From the NCBI GenBank assembly GCA_002355495.1, contig AP017424.1:1240001-1304000 (forward strand): a stretch of DNA of 64,000 nucleotides, written 5' to 3'. Below, one piece after another: positions 17,967 to 28,727 of the stretch; positions within the stretch are counted from its first letter, which is position 1; each line of letters opens with the position of its first letter. The notes beneath the pieces are model-generated. The model did not search any database and was not told the origin of the DNA. It worked only from the letters and a program-made list of their open reading frames with translations. The position numbers and the translations under genes were made by a program. The stretch is from Streptomyces laurentii (GTDB lineage Bacteria > Actinomycetota > Actinomycetes > Streptomycetales > Streptomycetaceae).

Positions 17967-17994
17967 GGCCCCGGAGCCGTACGGCTCCGGGGCC
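17967..17994. terminator. Bidirectional terminator between LacI gene and prcA
   Basis: A perfect 28-nt palindrome with no unpaired spacer except the central bases (GGCCCCGGAGCCGTA and its complement) lies between two convergent genes, 17 bp from each stop. It would fold identically in both transcripts. Confidence 0.85.
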
Positions 17995-18012
17995 CTGCCA
18001 CACTCCCGCGGA

Positions 18013-18765
18013 CTACTCCTCGGCGGCCTCGTCCGACGGGTCGTCCGTGCGGGTCACCGCCGCGTCGTCCGCCTCCAGCAGGCGCTTCAGCTGGCGGCCG
18101 ACGATCCGCTTGAACTTCCGCTGCTGCGGCCGCGTCCGGTCCAGCACCGCCACCTCCAGCCGCTCCGCGGGAATCTCCCGCTCGCCGCCGTTGGTGTCCC
18201 GCGACAGCGCCTGCACGGCCAGCTTCAGCGCCTCCGCCAGCGACATCCCGTCCCGGTGCCGCTGGTCCAGGAACGAGCTGATCTGCTCCGCGTTGCCGCC
18301 GACCGCGACCGAACCGTGCTCGTCGACGATCGACCCGTCGTGCGGCAGCCGGTAGATCTGGTCGCCCTCCGGCTCCGCGCCGACCTCGGCGACGACCAGC
18401 TCCACCTCGTACGGCTTCTCGCCCGCGCTGGAGAAGATCGTGCCCAGCGTCTGCGCGTAGACGTTGGCCAGACCGCGCGCGGTGACGTCGTCGCGGTCGT
18501 AGGTGTACCCGCGCAGATCGGCGTAGCGCACCCCGCCGATCCGCAGGTTCTCGTACTCGTTGTACTTGCCGGCCGCGGCGAAGCCGATCCGGTCGTAGAT
18601 CTCGCTGAACTTGTGCAGGGCGCGAGACGGGTTCTCGCCGACGAACACGATGCCGTCGGCGTACTGGAGGACGACGAGACTGCGGCCCCGGGCGATGCCC
18701 TTGCGGGCGTACTCCGCCCGGTCCGCCATGGCCTGCTGGGGTGAGACATAGAACGGCGTGGACAC
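18013..18765 (-). CDS. prcA: 20S proteasome alpha subunit PrcA
   Basis: A 250-residue alpha-type subunit that forms the outer rings and gate of the 20S core. The N-terminus [20 protein letters not shown] is the gating segment and alpha H0 helix; [19 protein letters not shown] and [19 protein letters not shown] follow the alpha fold. It lacks the catalytic N-terminal threonine, as expected. The GTG at 18765 is preceded by AAAGGGA. The C-terminal tail is acidic. It lies 59 bp downstream of prcB, in the conserved prcB-prcA order, and receives substrates from the ARC ATPase. Confidence 0.96.
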   Translation of the reverse strand: MSTPFYVSPQQAMADRAEYARKGIARGRSLVVLQYADGIVFVGENPSRALHKFSEIYDRIGFAAAGKYNEYENLRIGGVRYADLRGYTYDRDDVTARGLANVYAQTLGTIFSSAGEKPYEVELVVAEVGAEPEGDQIYRLPHDGSIVDEHGSVAVGGNAEQISSFLDQRHRDGMSLAEALKLAVQALSRDTNGGEREIPAERLEVAVLDRTRPQQRKFKRIVGRQLKRLLEADDAAVTRTDDPSDEAAEE

Positions 18766-18824
18766 CGGCTACCGTCCCTTTCTTCCGGTCCGAAAGGCTT
18801 CTTCGCTACGAGGTCGACGCGCGG

Positions 18825-19664
18825 TCAGAGCAGGGCGGCGCGCGGCCCGTCGGGCTGCTCCAGACGCCGCTCGGTGACGGACCGGGCCAGCGCGAAGGAT
18901 TCCTCCTCCGAGAGCCTGCGGAAGCCCTCCTCGGTGATGACGGTGACGATCGGGAAGATCCGGCGTGCCAGATCCGGGCCGCCGGTCGCGGAGTCGTCGT
19001 CCGCCGCGTCGTACAGCGCCTGGACGACCAGCGTGGTGGCCTGCTCCTCGGTCAGGTCCTCCCGGTACAGCTTCTTCATCGACCCGCGCGCGAAGATCGA
19101 ACCCGAGCCGGTGGCGGCGTACCCGTGCTCCTCGGAGCGGCCGCCGGTGACGTCGTAGGAGAAGATCCGGCCCCGCTCGCGGCTCTCGTCCCAGCCGGCG
19201 AAGAGCGGGACGACGGCGAGACCCTGCATGGCCATGCCGAGGTTGCCGCGGATCATGGTGGACAGGCGGTTGGCCTTGCCCTCCAGGGAGAGCGTCGTGC
19301 CCTCCACCTTCTCGAAGTGCTCCAGCTCCAGCTGGAACAGCTTGACCATCTCCACGGCGAGACCGGCGGTGCCGGCGATGCCGACCGCCGAGTACTCGTC
19401 GGCCGGGAACACCTTCTCGATGTCCCGCTGCGCGATCATGTTCCCCATCGTGGCGCGCCGGTCACCGGCGAGCACCACGCCCCCGGGGAACGTCACGGCG
19501 ACGATGGTGGTGCCGTGCGGCGCCTCGACAACCCCCTCCGGCAGCTTCCGGTTGCCCGGGAGCAGCTGCGGCGAGTGATCGGCCAGGAAGTCCATGAACG
19601 ACGAGGACCCCGGCGTCAGGAAGGCTGCTGGGAGACGCCCGGTGCTCAGATTGTTTGCTTCCAC
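18825..19664 (-). CDS. prcB: 20S proteasome beta subunit PrcB
   Basis: A 279-residue proprotein of the catalytic beta subunit. Autocleavage between Gly51 and Thr52 in [13 protein letters not shown] exposes the nucleophilic threonine; the 51-residue propeptide helps ring assembly. [15 protein letters not shown] carries the conserved Asp/Lys-Arg active-site region, and [19 protein letters not shown] follows. The GTG at 19664 has a GGAGG site 6-7 bases upstream, and that ribosome site lies within the tail of the decayed endonuclease gene, whose frame overlaps this start by 19 bp. Downstream is prcA. Confidence 0.96.
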   Translation of the reverse strand: MEANNLSTGRLPAAFLTPGSSSFMDFLADHSPQLLPGNRKLPEGVVEAPHGTTIVAVTFPGGVVLAGDRRATMGNMIAQRDIEKVFPADEYSAVGIAGTAGLAVEMVKLFQLELEHFEKVEGTTLSLEGKANRLSTMIRGNLGMAMQGLAVVPLFAGWDESRERGRIFSYDVTGGRSEEHGYAATGSGSIFARGSMKKLYREDLTEEQATTLVVQALYDAADDDSATGGPDLARRIFPIVTVITEEGFRRLSEEESFALARSVTERRLEQPDGPRAALL

Positions 19665-19991
19665 GCGTTGCCCTCCAGGTATGCGATGGCCCGACGAAGG
19701 ACGTCGGGATCGTCTCCCAACTTTCCGATGGCCGAATGACAGTTGCAGCACAGTACGCCACGGACCCTACCCGTCTCGTGGCGGTGATCCACATGCGTGG
19801 CCGGGGCCTTTCGGCGGATGCGGCAGGGACCGCGGGGGCAGGCCGTACGAGGCTGTCGCGTCGCGACGCCACGCGGAGCGAGTCCCGGTCACTCCACGGG
19901 GCCGGAGAGCGAAGAATGCGCGCGGCTTCTTCTCGCCACACCGCGCGCATCCTTCGAAGTGCCACTTCCGAGCACAACCCCCGCTTTTCAC
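19646..19991 (-). pseudogene. Endonuclease VII-type HNH/zinc nuclease remnant
   Basis: Between pup and prcB the minus strand encodes recognisable pieces of a recombination endonuclease VII domain protein in two frames. The first frame (from GTG 19991) gives a zinc finger GCARCGEKKPRAFF and later SYGLPP. The other frame gives CRIRRKAPATHVDH followed by [19 protein letters not shown] and ends [10 protein letters not shown] at 19646. The core His/Asp/Asn residues and the second CxxC are present, but the first paired motif is CRIR where CxxC is expected, sequence between SYGLPP and the HNH core is missing, and a frame change is needed. An intact endonuclease VII gene at this spot is common in streptomycetes as I recall. 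The tail still overlaps the prcB start. Confidence 0.75.
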
Positions 19992-20005
19992 CTTCGCTTC
20001 GAAGG

Positions 20006-20218
20006 CTACTGGCCGCCCTTTTGCACAAATGAGCGAACGAAGTCCTCTGCGTTCTCCTCGAGGACGTCGTCGATTTCGTCCAGAACGGAATCCACGTCGT
20101 CGCTCAGCTTTTCCTGGCGTTCCTTGAGGTCGGAGCTCGCCTCCGCCGTGGTCTCCTCGACCTCCTCGGTGGAACGCGTCGCCTTCTGCTGTCCGCCGCC
20201 GGTGTCCTTGGTCGCCAT
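20006..20218 (-). CDS. pup: Prokaryotic ubiquitin-like protein Pup
   Basis: A 70-residue, very acidic, intrinsically disordered modifier. The N-terminus MATKDTGGGQQKATRSTEE is the initiator segment pulled into ARC; the middle DLKERQEKLSDDVDSVLDEI is the coiled-coil helix that binds ARC; the C-terminus is VQKGGQ. Ending in Gln rather than Glu means Dop must deamidate it before PafA can use it. The ATG at 20218 has a GAGG-type site. It lies 135 bp after dop on the same strand and is followed after 14 bp by the decayed endonuclease gene. Confidence 0.97.
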   Translation of the reverse strand: MATKDTGGGQQKATRSTEEVEETTAEASSDLKERQEKLSDDVDSVLDEIDDVLEENAEDFVRSFVQKGGQ

Positions 20219-20353
20219 TTCCTCACCCCGCTCGAATCGGCCCGCTCGGTTGGGTCAGTACCAGATCCGACCCTACAAGCCGGGACTGACATCGGCCCCG
20301 CAGTTTCTGCAACGTCCGGGCACTGATCTCATGATTCCCAGTGCCCGGCCATT

Positions 20354-21874
20354 TCAGGCTCCCGCGTTGCCGGAAAGGACCCGCACCAGTTCCTCGGCCG
20401 TCCTGCACCGGTCGAGGAGGTCCTTCACATGGCTCCGGGTACCCCGGAGGGGCTCCAGCGTCGGCACCCGCTGGAGCGAGTCGTGACCCGGGAGGTCGAA
20501 GATGACCGAATCCCACGAGGCGGCGGCCACGTCGTCCGCGTACTGCTCCAGGCAGCGGCCGCGGAAGTAGGCCCGGGTGTCGTCCGGGGGGTTCGTCTCG
20601 GCCCGTTCCACCGCCGGCTCGTCCAGCAGGCGCTTCATCCGCCCGCGGGCCACCAGCCGGTTGTACAGGCCCTTCTCGGGGCGTACGTCCGCGTACTGGA
20701 GGTCGACGAGGTGCAGCCGGGCGGCGTCCCAGTCCAGGTTGTCGCGGCGGCGGTAGCCCTCCATCAGCTCCCGCTTGGCGACCCAGTCCAGCTCGCCGGC
20801 CAGGCTCATCGGATCGTTCTCGAGCCGGTTGAGCGTGTCCTCCCAACGGGTGAGGACGTCCTTGGTCTGCTCGTCGGCGTCGGTCCCGTAGCGCTCGTCG
20901 ACGTACTTCCTGGCCAGCTCGAAGTACTCCATCTGAAGCTGCACCGCGGTGAGTGTCCGGCCGCTGCGCAGCGTGACGAGGTACTGCAGGCCCGGGTCGT
21001 GGGAGACCTGGTGGAGGGTGCGCACGGGCTGGTCGACGGCGAGGTCGACGGTGATGAAGGCGTCCTCGATCATCGACAGGACGAGCGCGGTGGTGCCGAG
21101 CTTGAGGTAGGTGGAGATCTCGGAGAGGTTGGCGTCTCCGATGATCACGTGCAGCCGCCGGTACTTCTCGGCGTCCGCGTGCGGCTCGTCACGGGTGTTG
21201 ATGATGGGGCGCTTGAGGGTGGTCTCCAGGCCGACCTCGACCTCGAAGTAGTCGGCGCGCTGGCTGAGCTGGAAGCCGTGCTCGCGGCCTTCCTGGCCGA
21301 TGCCGACCCGGCCGGCGCCGGTGACGACCTGGCGGGAGACGAAGAACGGCGTCAGGTGGCGCACGATGTCCGAGAACGGGGTCTCCCGTTTCATCAGGTA
21401 GTTCTCGTGCGTGCCGTAGGACGCGCCCTTGTTGTCGGTGTTGTTCTTGTAGAGGTGGATGGGCTGGGCGCCGGGCAGCTGGGCGGCGCGCGCGGCCGCC
21501 TCGGCCATGATCCGTTCGCCGGCCTTGTCCCACAGGACGGCGTCCCGGGGGTTGGTGACCTCGGGGGCGCTGTACTCGGGGTGGGCGTGGTCTACGTAGA
21601 GCCGGGCGCCGTTGGTCAGGATGACGTTGGCGAGGCCGATGTCCTCGTCGGTGAGCTGGCTGGAGTCGGCGGCCTCGCGAGCGAGGTCGAAGCCGCGGGC
21701 GTCCCGCAGCGGGTTCTCCTCCTCGAAGTCCCAGCGGGCGCGCCGCGCCCGGTGCATCGCCGCCGCGTAGGCGTTGACGATCTGGGACGAGGTGAGCATG
21801 GCATTGGCGTTGGGGTGCCCGGGGACGGAGATCCCGTACTCCGTCTCGATGCCCATTACTCGCCGTACGGTCAT
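20354..21874 (-). CDS. dop: Pup deamidase/depupylase Dop
   Basis: A 506-residue paralogue of PafA. It deamidates the GGQ end of Pup to GGE and also removes Pup from conjugates, using ATP as cofactor. [10 protein letters not shown] near the N-terminus, [21 protein letters not shown] and [20 protein letters not shown] are conserved. The segment between ETEYG and the NNTD block is longer than in PafA, which accommodates the Dop-specific loop. The ATG at 21874 has AAGGAGGG seven bases upstream; a frame extending 11 codons further lacks a site. It lies between pup and ARC, with a strong terminator between it and ARC, so it has its own promoter. Confidence 0.96.
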   Translation of the reverse strand: MTVRRVMGIETEYGISVPGHPNANAMLTSSQIVNAYAAAMHRARRARWDFEEENPLRDARGFDLAREAADSSQLTDEDIGLANVILTNGARLYVDHAHPEYSAPEVTNPRDAVLWDKAGERIMAEAAARAAQLPGAQPIHLYKNNTDNKGASYGTHENYLMKRETPFSDIVRHLTPFFVSRQVVTGAGRVGIGQEGREHGFQLSQRADYFEVEVGLETTLKRPIINTRDEPHADAEKYRRLHVIIGDANLSEISTYLKLGTTALVLSMIEDAFITVDLAVDQPVRTLHQVSHDPGLQYLVTLRSGRTLTAVQLQMEYFELARKYVDERYGTDADEQTKDVLTRWEDTLNRLENDPMSLAGELDWVAKRELMEGYRRRDNLDWDAARLHLVDLQYADVRPEKGLYNRLVARGRMKRLLDEPAVERAETNPPDDTRAYFRGRCLEQYADDVAAASWDSVIFDLPGHDSLQRVPTLEPLRGTRSHVKDLLDRCRTAEELVRVLSGNAGA

Positions 21875-21993
21875 GCGACCCTCCTTGCCCGGCGCCGCTC
21901 CCCGCACCGTGCGTGTTGCGGCGGTACACCCACGAGCCTAGAGCGGTCGCGCGCGTACGGGGAGATCAAAACGAATCGGTGAGTGGAAAGCGA

Positions 21994-22029
21994 CGGCTGC
22001 GGATGTCCGTTTCCGGACATCCGCAGCCG
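21994..22029 (-). terminator. Terminator downstream of ARC gene
   Basis: A perfect 16-bp stem (21994-22009 with 22014-22029) around TTTC lies 14 bp after the ARC stop and about 120 bp upstream of dop, so ARC and dop are separately transcribed or attenuated. Confidence 0.9.
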
Positions 22030-22042
22030 GTTGCGCGCGTCG

Positions 22043-23809
22043 CTACAGGTACTGACCGGTGTTGGCCACCGTGTCGATGGACCGGCCGGTGTCCGCGCCC
22101 TGCTTTCCGGTGACGAGGGTGCGGATGAAGACGATCCGCTCGCCCTTCTTGCCGGAGATCCGGGCCCAGTCGTCGGGGTTGGTGGTGTTGGGCAGGTCCT
22201 CGTTCTCCTTGAACTCGTCCACGCAGGCCTGGAGGAGGTGGGAGACGCGGATGCCCTTCTGGTCATGGTCGAGGAAGGCCTTGATGGCCATCTTCTTGGC
22301 CCGGTCGACGATGTTCTGGATCATCGCGCCGGAGTTGAAGTCCTTGAAGTAGAGGACTTCCTTGTCGCCGTTGGCGTACGTCACCTCGAGGAACCGGTTC
22401 TCCTCGGATTCGGCGTACATCTGCTCGACCACGGACTGGATCATTCCGTGGGCGGCGGCCTCCCGCGACCCGCCGTGTTCGGCCAGATCGTCCCCGTGGA
22501 GCGGGAGGGAGGCGGTGAGGTACTTGGCGAAAATGTCCTTGGCGGCCTCCGCGTCCGGACGCTCGATCTTGATCTTGACGTCGAGCCGGCCGGGGCGCAG
22601 GATCGCGGGGTCGATCATGTCCTCGCGGTTGGAGGCGCCGATGACGATGACGTTCTCCAGGCCCTCCACACCGTCGATCTCGGCGAGCAGCTGCGGGACG
22701 ATGGTGTTCTCCACGTCCGAGCTGACGCCGGATCCGCGGGTGCGGAAGAGCGATTCCATCTCGTCGAAGAAGACGATGACGGGGGTGCCCTCGCTCGCCT
22801 TCTCGCGGGCGCGCTGGAAGACCAGGCGGATGTGCCGCTCGGTCTCGCCGACGTACTTGTTGAGGAGCTCGGGGCCCTTGATGTTGAGGAAGTAGGACTT
22901 CCCCGCGGGCTGGCCGGTCACCTCGGCGACCTTCTTGGCAAGGGAGTTGGCGACGGCCTTGGCGATGAGCGTCTTGCCGCAGCCGGGCGGTCCGTAGAGC
23001 AGGATGCCCTTCGGGGGCCGCAGTTCGTGTTCCTTGAAGAGGTCCGGGTAGAGGTACGGAAGCTCGACCGCGTCGCGGATCAGCTCGATCTGGTTGCCCA
23101 GACCGCCGATCTTGTCGTAGTCGACGTCCGGGACCTCTTCGAGGACGAGCTCTTCGACCTCGCTCTTGGGGACCACCTCGTAGACGTACCCGGACCGGGG
23201 TTCCAGGAGCAGGGCGTCGCCGGGGCGGATGGTGATGTCCAGCAGGGGCTCGGCGAGCCGGACCACGCGTTCTTCGTCGGTGTGTCCGATGACCAGGGCG
23301 CGCTCGCCGTCCTCGAGGATCTCCTTGAGGGTGACGATGTCGCCGGCGCGCTCGAAGGCCATGGCCTCGACCACGTTGAGCGCCTCGTTGAGCATGAGTT
23401 CCTGGCCCCGCTTGAGCTGGTCGAGCTCGACGCTGGGGCTGACGTTCACCCGGAGCTTGCGGCCCCCGGTGAAGATGTCGCACGTGCCGTCCTCGTTGGC
23501 TTGCAGGAAGACACCGAAGCCGGCCGGCGGCTGCGCGAGCCGGTCGACTTCTTCCTTGAGGGCCACGATCTGGTCGCGGGCCTCACGGAGCGTACTGGCG
23601 AGCCGCTCGTTCTGCGCGGACACGCCGGCCAGGTTCGTCTGCAGCTCGACGATCCGCTCTTCGAGAATCCTCGTGTGACGCGGAGAGTCGGCGAGCTTGC
23701 GGCGCAGGACGGCGATTTCCTGCTCGAGATAGGCGACCTGACCGGCGGGGTCTTCAGAGCCCCGGCCCGGCCGGATGCCGCGGTTGATGTCGTCGTCGTG
23801 GGCTGCCAC
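22043..23809 (-). CDS. arc: Proteasome-associated AAA ATPase ARC (Mpa)
   Basis: A 588-residue hexameric unfoldase that recognises Pup and feeds tagged proteins into the 20S core. Residues about 25-92 form the coiled coil that docks Pup; two OB-fold domains follow (to about 215); the AAA domain has Walker A GPPGCGKT at 273-280, Walker [13 protein letters not shown] and the second region of homology up to [14 protein letters not shown]. The C-terminus GQYL carries the penultimate tyrosine that opens the proteasome gate. GTG at 23809 follows GGAGGTGAGG. It is divergent from the ferredoxin gene across about 240 bp. Confidence 0.96.
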   Translation of the reverse strand: MAAHDDDINRGIRPGRGSEDPAGQVAYLEQEIAVLRRKLADSPRHTRILEERIVELQTNLAGVSAQNERLASTLREARDQIVALKEEVDRLAQPPAGFGVFLQANEDGTCDIFTGGRKLRVNVSPSVELDQLKRGQELMLNEALNVVEAMAFERAGDIVTLKEILEDGERALVIGHTDEERVVRLAEPLLDITIRPGDALLLEPRSGYVYEVVPKSEVEELVLEEVPDVDYDKIGGLGNQIELIRDAVELPYLYPDLFKEHELRPPKGILLYGPPGCGKTLIAKAVANSLAKKVAEVTGQPAGKSYFLNIKGPELLNKYVGETERHIRLVFQRAREKASEGTPVIVFFDEMESLFRTRGSGVSSDVENTIVPQLLAEIDGVEGLENVIVIGASNREDMIDPAILRPGRLDVKIKIERPDAEAAKDIFAKYLTASLPLHGDDLAEHGGSREAAAHGMIQSVVEQMYAESEENRFLEVTYANGDKEVLYFKDFNSGAMIQNIVDRAKKMAIKAFLDHDQKGIRVSHLLQACVDEFKENEDLPNTTNPDDWARISGKKGERIVFIRTLVTGKQGADTGRSIDTVANTGQYL

Positions 23810-24051
23810 GGTCCTCACCTCCTCCAAGGGGAGCTGGACGCTTCCTGACCCTACCTGGGTGGGTGATGATTGAAACCCCTAGATCACAAAGACTCCGAGG
23901 TGTGTCCGATCTTCACCCTTGCGCTTCCCCTCACGCCAGGGGGATACCCACCGGCGGAGCCCGCCAAAGCGGGCGGCGGTATCGTCATGGGTGGTCAACA
24001 CCCGTCAGGGTTGGCCCGACTTGTCCAGGCGAGGCAGAAACGGCAGGAGAG

Positions 24052-24363
24052 ATGAGCGTGCAGCAGGAGGCCCCGGCGGTAGGCACCGAGGAGGCACTGG
24101 AGGTCTGGATCGACCAGGACCTGTGCACCGGGGACGGGATCTGCGCGCAGTACGCTCCCGAGGTCTTCGAGCTCGACATCGACGGGCTCGCGTATGTGAA
24201 GAGCGCGGACGACGAGCTGCTCCAGGCGCCGGGCGCGACGACGCGGGTGCCGCTGCCGCTGCTGCAGGACGTGGTGGACTCCGTGAAGGAGTGTCCGGGC
24301 GAGTGCATCCATGTCCGGCGGGCCGGCGACGGCGTCGAGGTGTACGGGCCCGACGCCGGCTGA
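24052..24363 (+). CDS. Small ferredoxin (3Fe-4S/4Fe-4S, P450-type)
   Basis: A 103-residue electron carrier. Cluster ligands are in DQDLCTGDGICAQYAPEVF and KECPGECIHV; between the first and second cysteine the usual extra cysteine is replaced by Gly/Asp, pointing to a 3Fe-4S cluster as in ferredoxins that serve cytochromes P450. An insertion (SADDELLQAPGATTRVPL) lies before the last Cys pair. The ATG at 24052 has AGGAGAG directly upstream. It is divergent from ARC. This location beside the proteasome genes is conserved in Streptomyces as I recall, and whether it relates to proteolysis is unknown. Confidence 0.88.
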   Translation: MSVQQEAPAVGTEEALEVWIDQDLCTGDGICAQYAPEVFELDIDGLAYVKSADDELLQAPGATTRVPLPLLQDVVDSVKECPGECIHVRRAGDGVEVYGPDAG

Positions 24364-24419
24364 CGCCCGCCGATCGGTGACGGGCGCGGCCGCGGGCCGT
24401 ACGGGAGTACCGGCCTCCG

Positions 24420-25007
24420 TCAGGCGGCCTGGTCCTCGGTCCGGGTGGTGCGCAGGAAGACCCCGCCCCGCCAGCGCCAGGTGACGCGGTCGGTCTGGTC
24501 GGGGCAGCAGCTGGGGACGTCGAGCGAGGAGTAGCCGAGCAGGGTCGCGTGGACGGCTCCGCCGCGTATCGCGAAGTCGGTCACGCTCCGCTTCTCGGAC
24601 GGTTCGACGAGGGTGGCCACGACTCGGGCCGCGGAGGCGCCGGTGTTCTCGCCGGCGCCTTTTTCCGTGTTCTTGGCGTGGGTGAGGACATAGACGCCGC
24701 TGGGCGGGGTGCCGGAGCCGGCGTCACAGCGGACGACGGCGACCGTCTCGGGGTTCCCGTCGCCGTCGAGGTCTCCGGTGGCCCGCTGGACGATCTTGTT
24801 CGGGAGCCCTCCGCATTCCAGCGGGTAGTGGGCCGTGGCCGCGTCGGGCGCGGGCCGGGGTGCCGGTGGCGCTGCCGTGGCTCCGGCCGGGCCGGAGTGG
24901 AGCAGCCCGGCAAGGGCGACGACTCCGGCCATCGCGGTGGCGGTGGCCAGCCAGTGCACCGGCCGGGCGTGGGTGTGCGCCAGGTCCGTGACGGCGGGGG
25001 TCTGCAC
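24420..25007 (-). CDS. Secreted or N-anchored hypothetical protein
   Basis: A 195-residue protein. Starting from GTG 25007, residues about 15-42 hold a hydrophobic stretch (WLATATAMAGVVALAGLLHS) followed by an Ala/Pro linker, so it is exported and perhaps anchored. The mature part contains GDLDGDGNPETVAVVRC, an Asp-rich loop like those of calcium-binding or FG-GAP repeats, and three to four cysteines including VPSCCPDQTD that could form disulfides. The start has AGGAG about 10 bases upstream. No enzyme signature is visible. The 299 bp between it and trmI hold no further gene I can support. Confidence 0.7.
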   Translation of the reverse strand: MQTPAVTDLAHTHARPVHWLATATAMAGVVALAGLLHSGPAGATAAPPAPRPAPDAATAHYPLECGGLPNKIVQRATGDLDGDGNPETVAVVRCDAGSGTPPSGVYVLTHAKNTEKGAGENTGASAARVVATLVEPSEKRSVTDFAIRGGAVHATLLGYSSLDVPSCCPDQTDRVTWRWRGGVFLRTTRTEDQAA

Positions 25008-25306
25008 GCGAGGAGTCTCCTGTGAGGGTGATGCGGAAGGAGTTCGCCCGGCTCCCGGGCCGGCGGTGCCGCGGTGGCACTTCGGAGGCGGGGAGCCTGT
25101 GGAACGGCATCGTGCCACACGTCACAGGCGGGCGGAACAGCCGGGGTGGACCGTGGCCGTACGGCCGGGGACGCGGGCCGAAGGGAATGTGCGGGCGCGA
25201 AAGGCGTGAACATGAGGGTGCCGCCGTCGACTTCCGGCCTGTGGGGCGGGAACTCGGCGGCGGCACACGTGTGTTGCGGGGGTTCTTGCCCCCTGACTGA
25301 CGAGGG

Positions 25307-26194
25307 TCAGCCCTTGTTGGGGCCCTCGTAGTCCTCGCCGTAGGCACCCTTGGCGGGGCGGCGGCGGCGCATCGGGGGCTCCACGCCGTCCGCGAGACGG
25401 CGGGCGGTGACGAGGAAGCCGGTGTGGCCGATCATCCGGTGGTCCGGGCGGACGGCCAGGCCCTCGACGTGCCAGTTGCGGATCATGGATTCCCAGGGCT
25501 GCGGCTCGGCGTAGCAGCCGAACTCGCGGATGGACTCCACGGTGCGGGCGAGCTGCGTGGTGGTGGCCACGTAGCAGCAGAGGATGCCGCCGGGGACGAG
25601 GGCCTTGGAGACGGCCTCCAGGCACTCCCAGGGAGCGAGCATGTCGAGGATGACACGGTCGACGTCGGTGTCGGACAGATTGTCCTGGAGGTCGCCGACG
25701 GTCAGCTGCCACGCGGGGTGCGGGCCGCCGAAGTAGCGCTCGACGTTGCCCTTGGCGATCTCGGCGAAGTCCTCGCGGCGCTCGTAGGAGTGCAGCATGC
25801 CGCTGTCACCGATGGCGCGCAGCAGGAAGGAGCTGAGTGAGCCGGAGCCCACACCCGCCTCGACGACACGGGCGCCGGGGAAGATGTCGGCGAAGGCCAG
25901 GATCTGCCCCGCGTCCTTGGGGTAGACCACGGCAGCGCCGCGGGGCATGGACAGGACGTAGTCGGGGAGCAGGGGGCGCAGCGCGAGGTAGGCGACGTTT
26001 CCCGTGGTACGGACAACACTGCCCTCGGGAGCACCGATCAGCTCGTCATGGGGGAAGGAACCCTTATGGGTGTGGAAATTCTTCCCGGCTTCGAGCGTGA
26101 AGGTGTAGTGGCGTCCCTTGGGGTCGGTGAGCTGGACCTGGTCCCCGACCTTGAAGGGCCCGCGACGGCGGGCGGCACCGGTCGGTTCGGACAT
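25307..26194 (-). CDS. trmI: tRNA (adenine-58-N1)-methyltransferase TrmI
   Basis: A 295-residue SAM-dependent enzyme that makes m1A58 in the T-loop of tRNAs. The N-terminal beta domain (FKVGDQVQLTDPKGRHYTF) is followed by the Rossmann domain with motif I VVEAGVGSGSLSSFLLRAIG, the catalytic Asp in DRVILDMLAPWE and the downstream GGILCCYVATTTQLART. Length and motifs match M. tuberculosis Rv2118c, which also lies close to the proteasome genes. ATG at 26194. It appears to be transcribed alone, from a region with a 14-bp palindrome. Confidence 0.94.
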   Translation of the reverse strand: MSEPTGAARRRGPFKVGDQVQLTDPKGRHYTFTLEAGKNFHTHKGSFPHDELIGAPEGSVVRTTGNVAYLALRPLLPDYVLSMPRGAAVVYPKDAGQILAFADIFPGARVVEAGVGSGSLSSFLLRAIGDSGMLHSYERREDFAEIAKGNVERYFGGPHPAWQLTVGDLQDNLSDTDVDRVILDMLAPWECLEAVSKALVPGGILCCYVATTTQLARTVESIREFGCYAEPQPWESMIRNWHVEGLAVRPDHRMIGHTGFLVTARRLADGVEPPMRRRRPAKGAYGEDYEGPNKG

Positions 26195-26267
26195 GTGAGC
26201 AGCTTATCAAGGGCGCGCCGGGCCCCTTGCCGCGTCACGACCCCCTGGAATGGCATATGCCCCCAGG

Positions 26268-26281
26268 GCACCTATAGGTGC
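26268..26281. promoter_or_regulatory. 14-bp perfect palindrome upstream of trmI
   Basis: GCACCTATAGGTGC lies 74 bp upstream of the trmI start, in the 263-bp gap before the site-2 protease gene stop. It is AT-centred in GC-rich DNA and may be an operator or part of a promoter. No matching regulator is evident. Confidence 0.35.
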
Positions 26282-26457
26282 GGGGTTGCCCCCTGCCGTC
26301 GCGCTCGCGTGCTGGCTCGCCTCGACGGCCGAGTGAGCCGAAGGGGTGCGTCGGGGGAACAGTGCCGAACGCGCGCAGGTCCCGAGGAACGAGGGACCGA
26401 GCACGATCGGTGCTGTGAGTCCGACTAAAGCACCCCGGAGGAGAACCGAGGCACAAA

Positions 26458-27648
26458 TCAAGCAGTCGGCCGGGCCATGGCTTTCACGAACGCCTTCTCC
26501 ACGTCGGCCGTGGACAGGACGCCGTAGATCTCGCCGCTTTCCTCGACGACGAGGTATTCGGTGGCGGGGCTGGCGCGGAGGTGGTCGAGGAGGGGCTGGC
26601 CGGTGAGGTCGGCGGGGACCTTCATGCCGTCGGCGAGGTCCTGGGTGAGGGCGCTGACGGCGACCCAGGGGCGGCGGTGCTGGGGGATGCCGGCGATGGC
26701 GGTCTCGCGGACGATGCCGGTGGGGGTTCCGTGGCCGTCGACGACGACGAGGGCGCGGGCGCCGGCTTCGTTGGCGCGGCGCAGGGCCTCGGAGAGCGGG
26801 GTGGCGGATTCGACGGGGATGGCGCGCCGGGTGAGGGTGCGGGCGCGGAGTTCGGGGAGGTGTTCGCGCAGCCGGGCCATGCGGAGGCTGTTGCCGGCGC
26901 CGGTCCAGATGATCGCGGCGAGGATCGCGGCGAGCAGGGCGTCGGTGACGGTGGTGAAGCCGGAGATGTCCTCGGTGTTGTTGCCGGCGAGGCCGCTCTG
27001 GGTGAGCAGGGGCAGGCCGATGAGGACGGCGAGGGCGAGGGCGCGGCCGACCCAGGCGGCGGCGACGGTGCCGCTCATGGCGTTGCCGGTGATCTTCCAG
27101 ACGACGGCGCGGAGCATGCGGCCGCCGTCGAGGGGGAGGCCGGGCAGCAGGTTGAAGATCGCCACGATGAGGTTGGAGATCATCAGTCCGCCGAGCAGGA
27201 CGCCGGGGACGGTGCCGGGTTCGACGGCGTACATCGTCAGGTAGAAGATCCCGGCGAGGACGAGGGAGAGCAGCGGGCCGACGAAGGCGAGGACGAATTC
27301 GCGGCCGGGGGTCTCGGTCTCCTTGTCGATCTCGGAGACGCCGCCGAAGAACTGGAGCTGGATGCGGCGCACCGGGAGTTTGAAGCGGAGCGCGGCGAGG
27401 GTGTGGGCCAGTTCGTGGACGAGCACGGACGCGTAGAAGGCGATCGCGAAGAAGAGGGAGACGAGGTAGCGGGCGGCGCCGAGCTCGGGCAGGACGCGTT
27501 CGATCTGGTCGCCGAAGACCCAGGTGATGAGGGCGGCGACCAGGAACCAGCTGGGCGCGACGTAGACGGGCACGCCGAAAGGCCGGCCCATGAGGATGCC
27601 GCCGCCCGGCTCCTCGGTCCGCTGCGGCTTGGACTCGTCCTGGTTCAC
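26458..27648 (-). CDS. Site-2 protease (M50) with CBS domains
   Basis: A 396-residue intramembrane zinc metalloprotease. The zinc motif HELAH sits in a hydrophobic helix near residue 90 and the third ligand in LLPGLPLDGGRML; several further helices complete the M50B core. The C-terminal third is soluble and holds a pair of CBS domains (RRAIPVESATPLSEALRR and HLRASPATEYLVVEESGEIYG) that usually bind adenine nucleotides and regulate activity. GTG at 27648 follows AAAGGA. It is divergent from the RecB-like gene. Substrates might be membrane-bound anti-sigma factors, by family analogy only. Confidence 0.92.
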   Translation of the reverse strand: MNQDESKPQRTEEPGGGILMGRPFGVPVYVAPSWFLVAALITWVFGDQIERVLPELGAARYLVSLFFAIAFYASVLVHELAHTLAALRFKLPVRRIQLQFFGGVSEIDKETETPGREFVLAFVGPLLSLVLAGIFYLTMYAVEPGTVPGVLLGGLMISNLIVAIFNLLPGLPLDGGRMLRAVVWKITGNAMSGTVAAAWVGRALALAVLIGLPLLTQSGLAGNNTEDISGFTTVTDALLAAILAAIIWTGAGNSLRMARLREHLPELRARTLTRRAIPVESATPLSEALRRANEAGARALVVVDGHGTPTGIVRETAIAGIPQHRRPWVAVSALTQDLADGMKVPADLTGQPLLDHLRASPATEYLVVEESGEIYGVLSTADVEKAFVKAMARPTA

Positions 27649-27766
27649 GGGTTCCTTTCGTCGCCGAGCTGCTCGGCCCGCGTCACGTCCCGCGGTCACG
27701 TTTCGATCATGCAGTGCGACGGGGTCCTGAGTCGATGGTATTCCGCTCGCTGTCGGTGGCGGGTCG

Positions 27767-27779
27767 TAGGGTCTGTGTC
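27767..27779 (+). promoter_or_regulatory. -10-like box giving a leaderless start
   Basis: TAGGGT at 27767-27772 ends seven bases before the ATG at 27780, where no ribosome site exists. That spacing puts the transcription start at or next to the start codon, as in many leaderless Streptomyces mRNAs. A clear -35 is not evident. Confidence 0.45.
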
Positions 27780-28709
<930 letters not shown>

Positions 28710-28727
28710 TGTCTCGAGGAGTTGTCC

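Noticed and set aside
26203..26457. Small open frames between trmI and the site-2 protease gene
   Set aside because: Short Arg/Pro/Ser-rich translations on both strands without ribosome sites or consistent codon bias.
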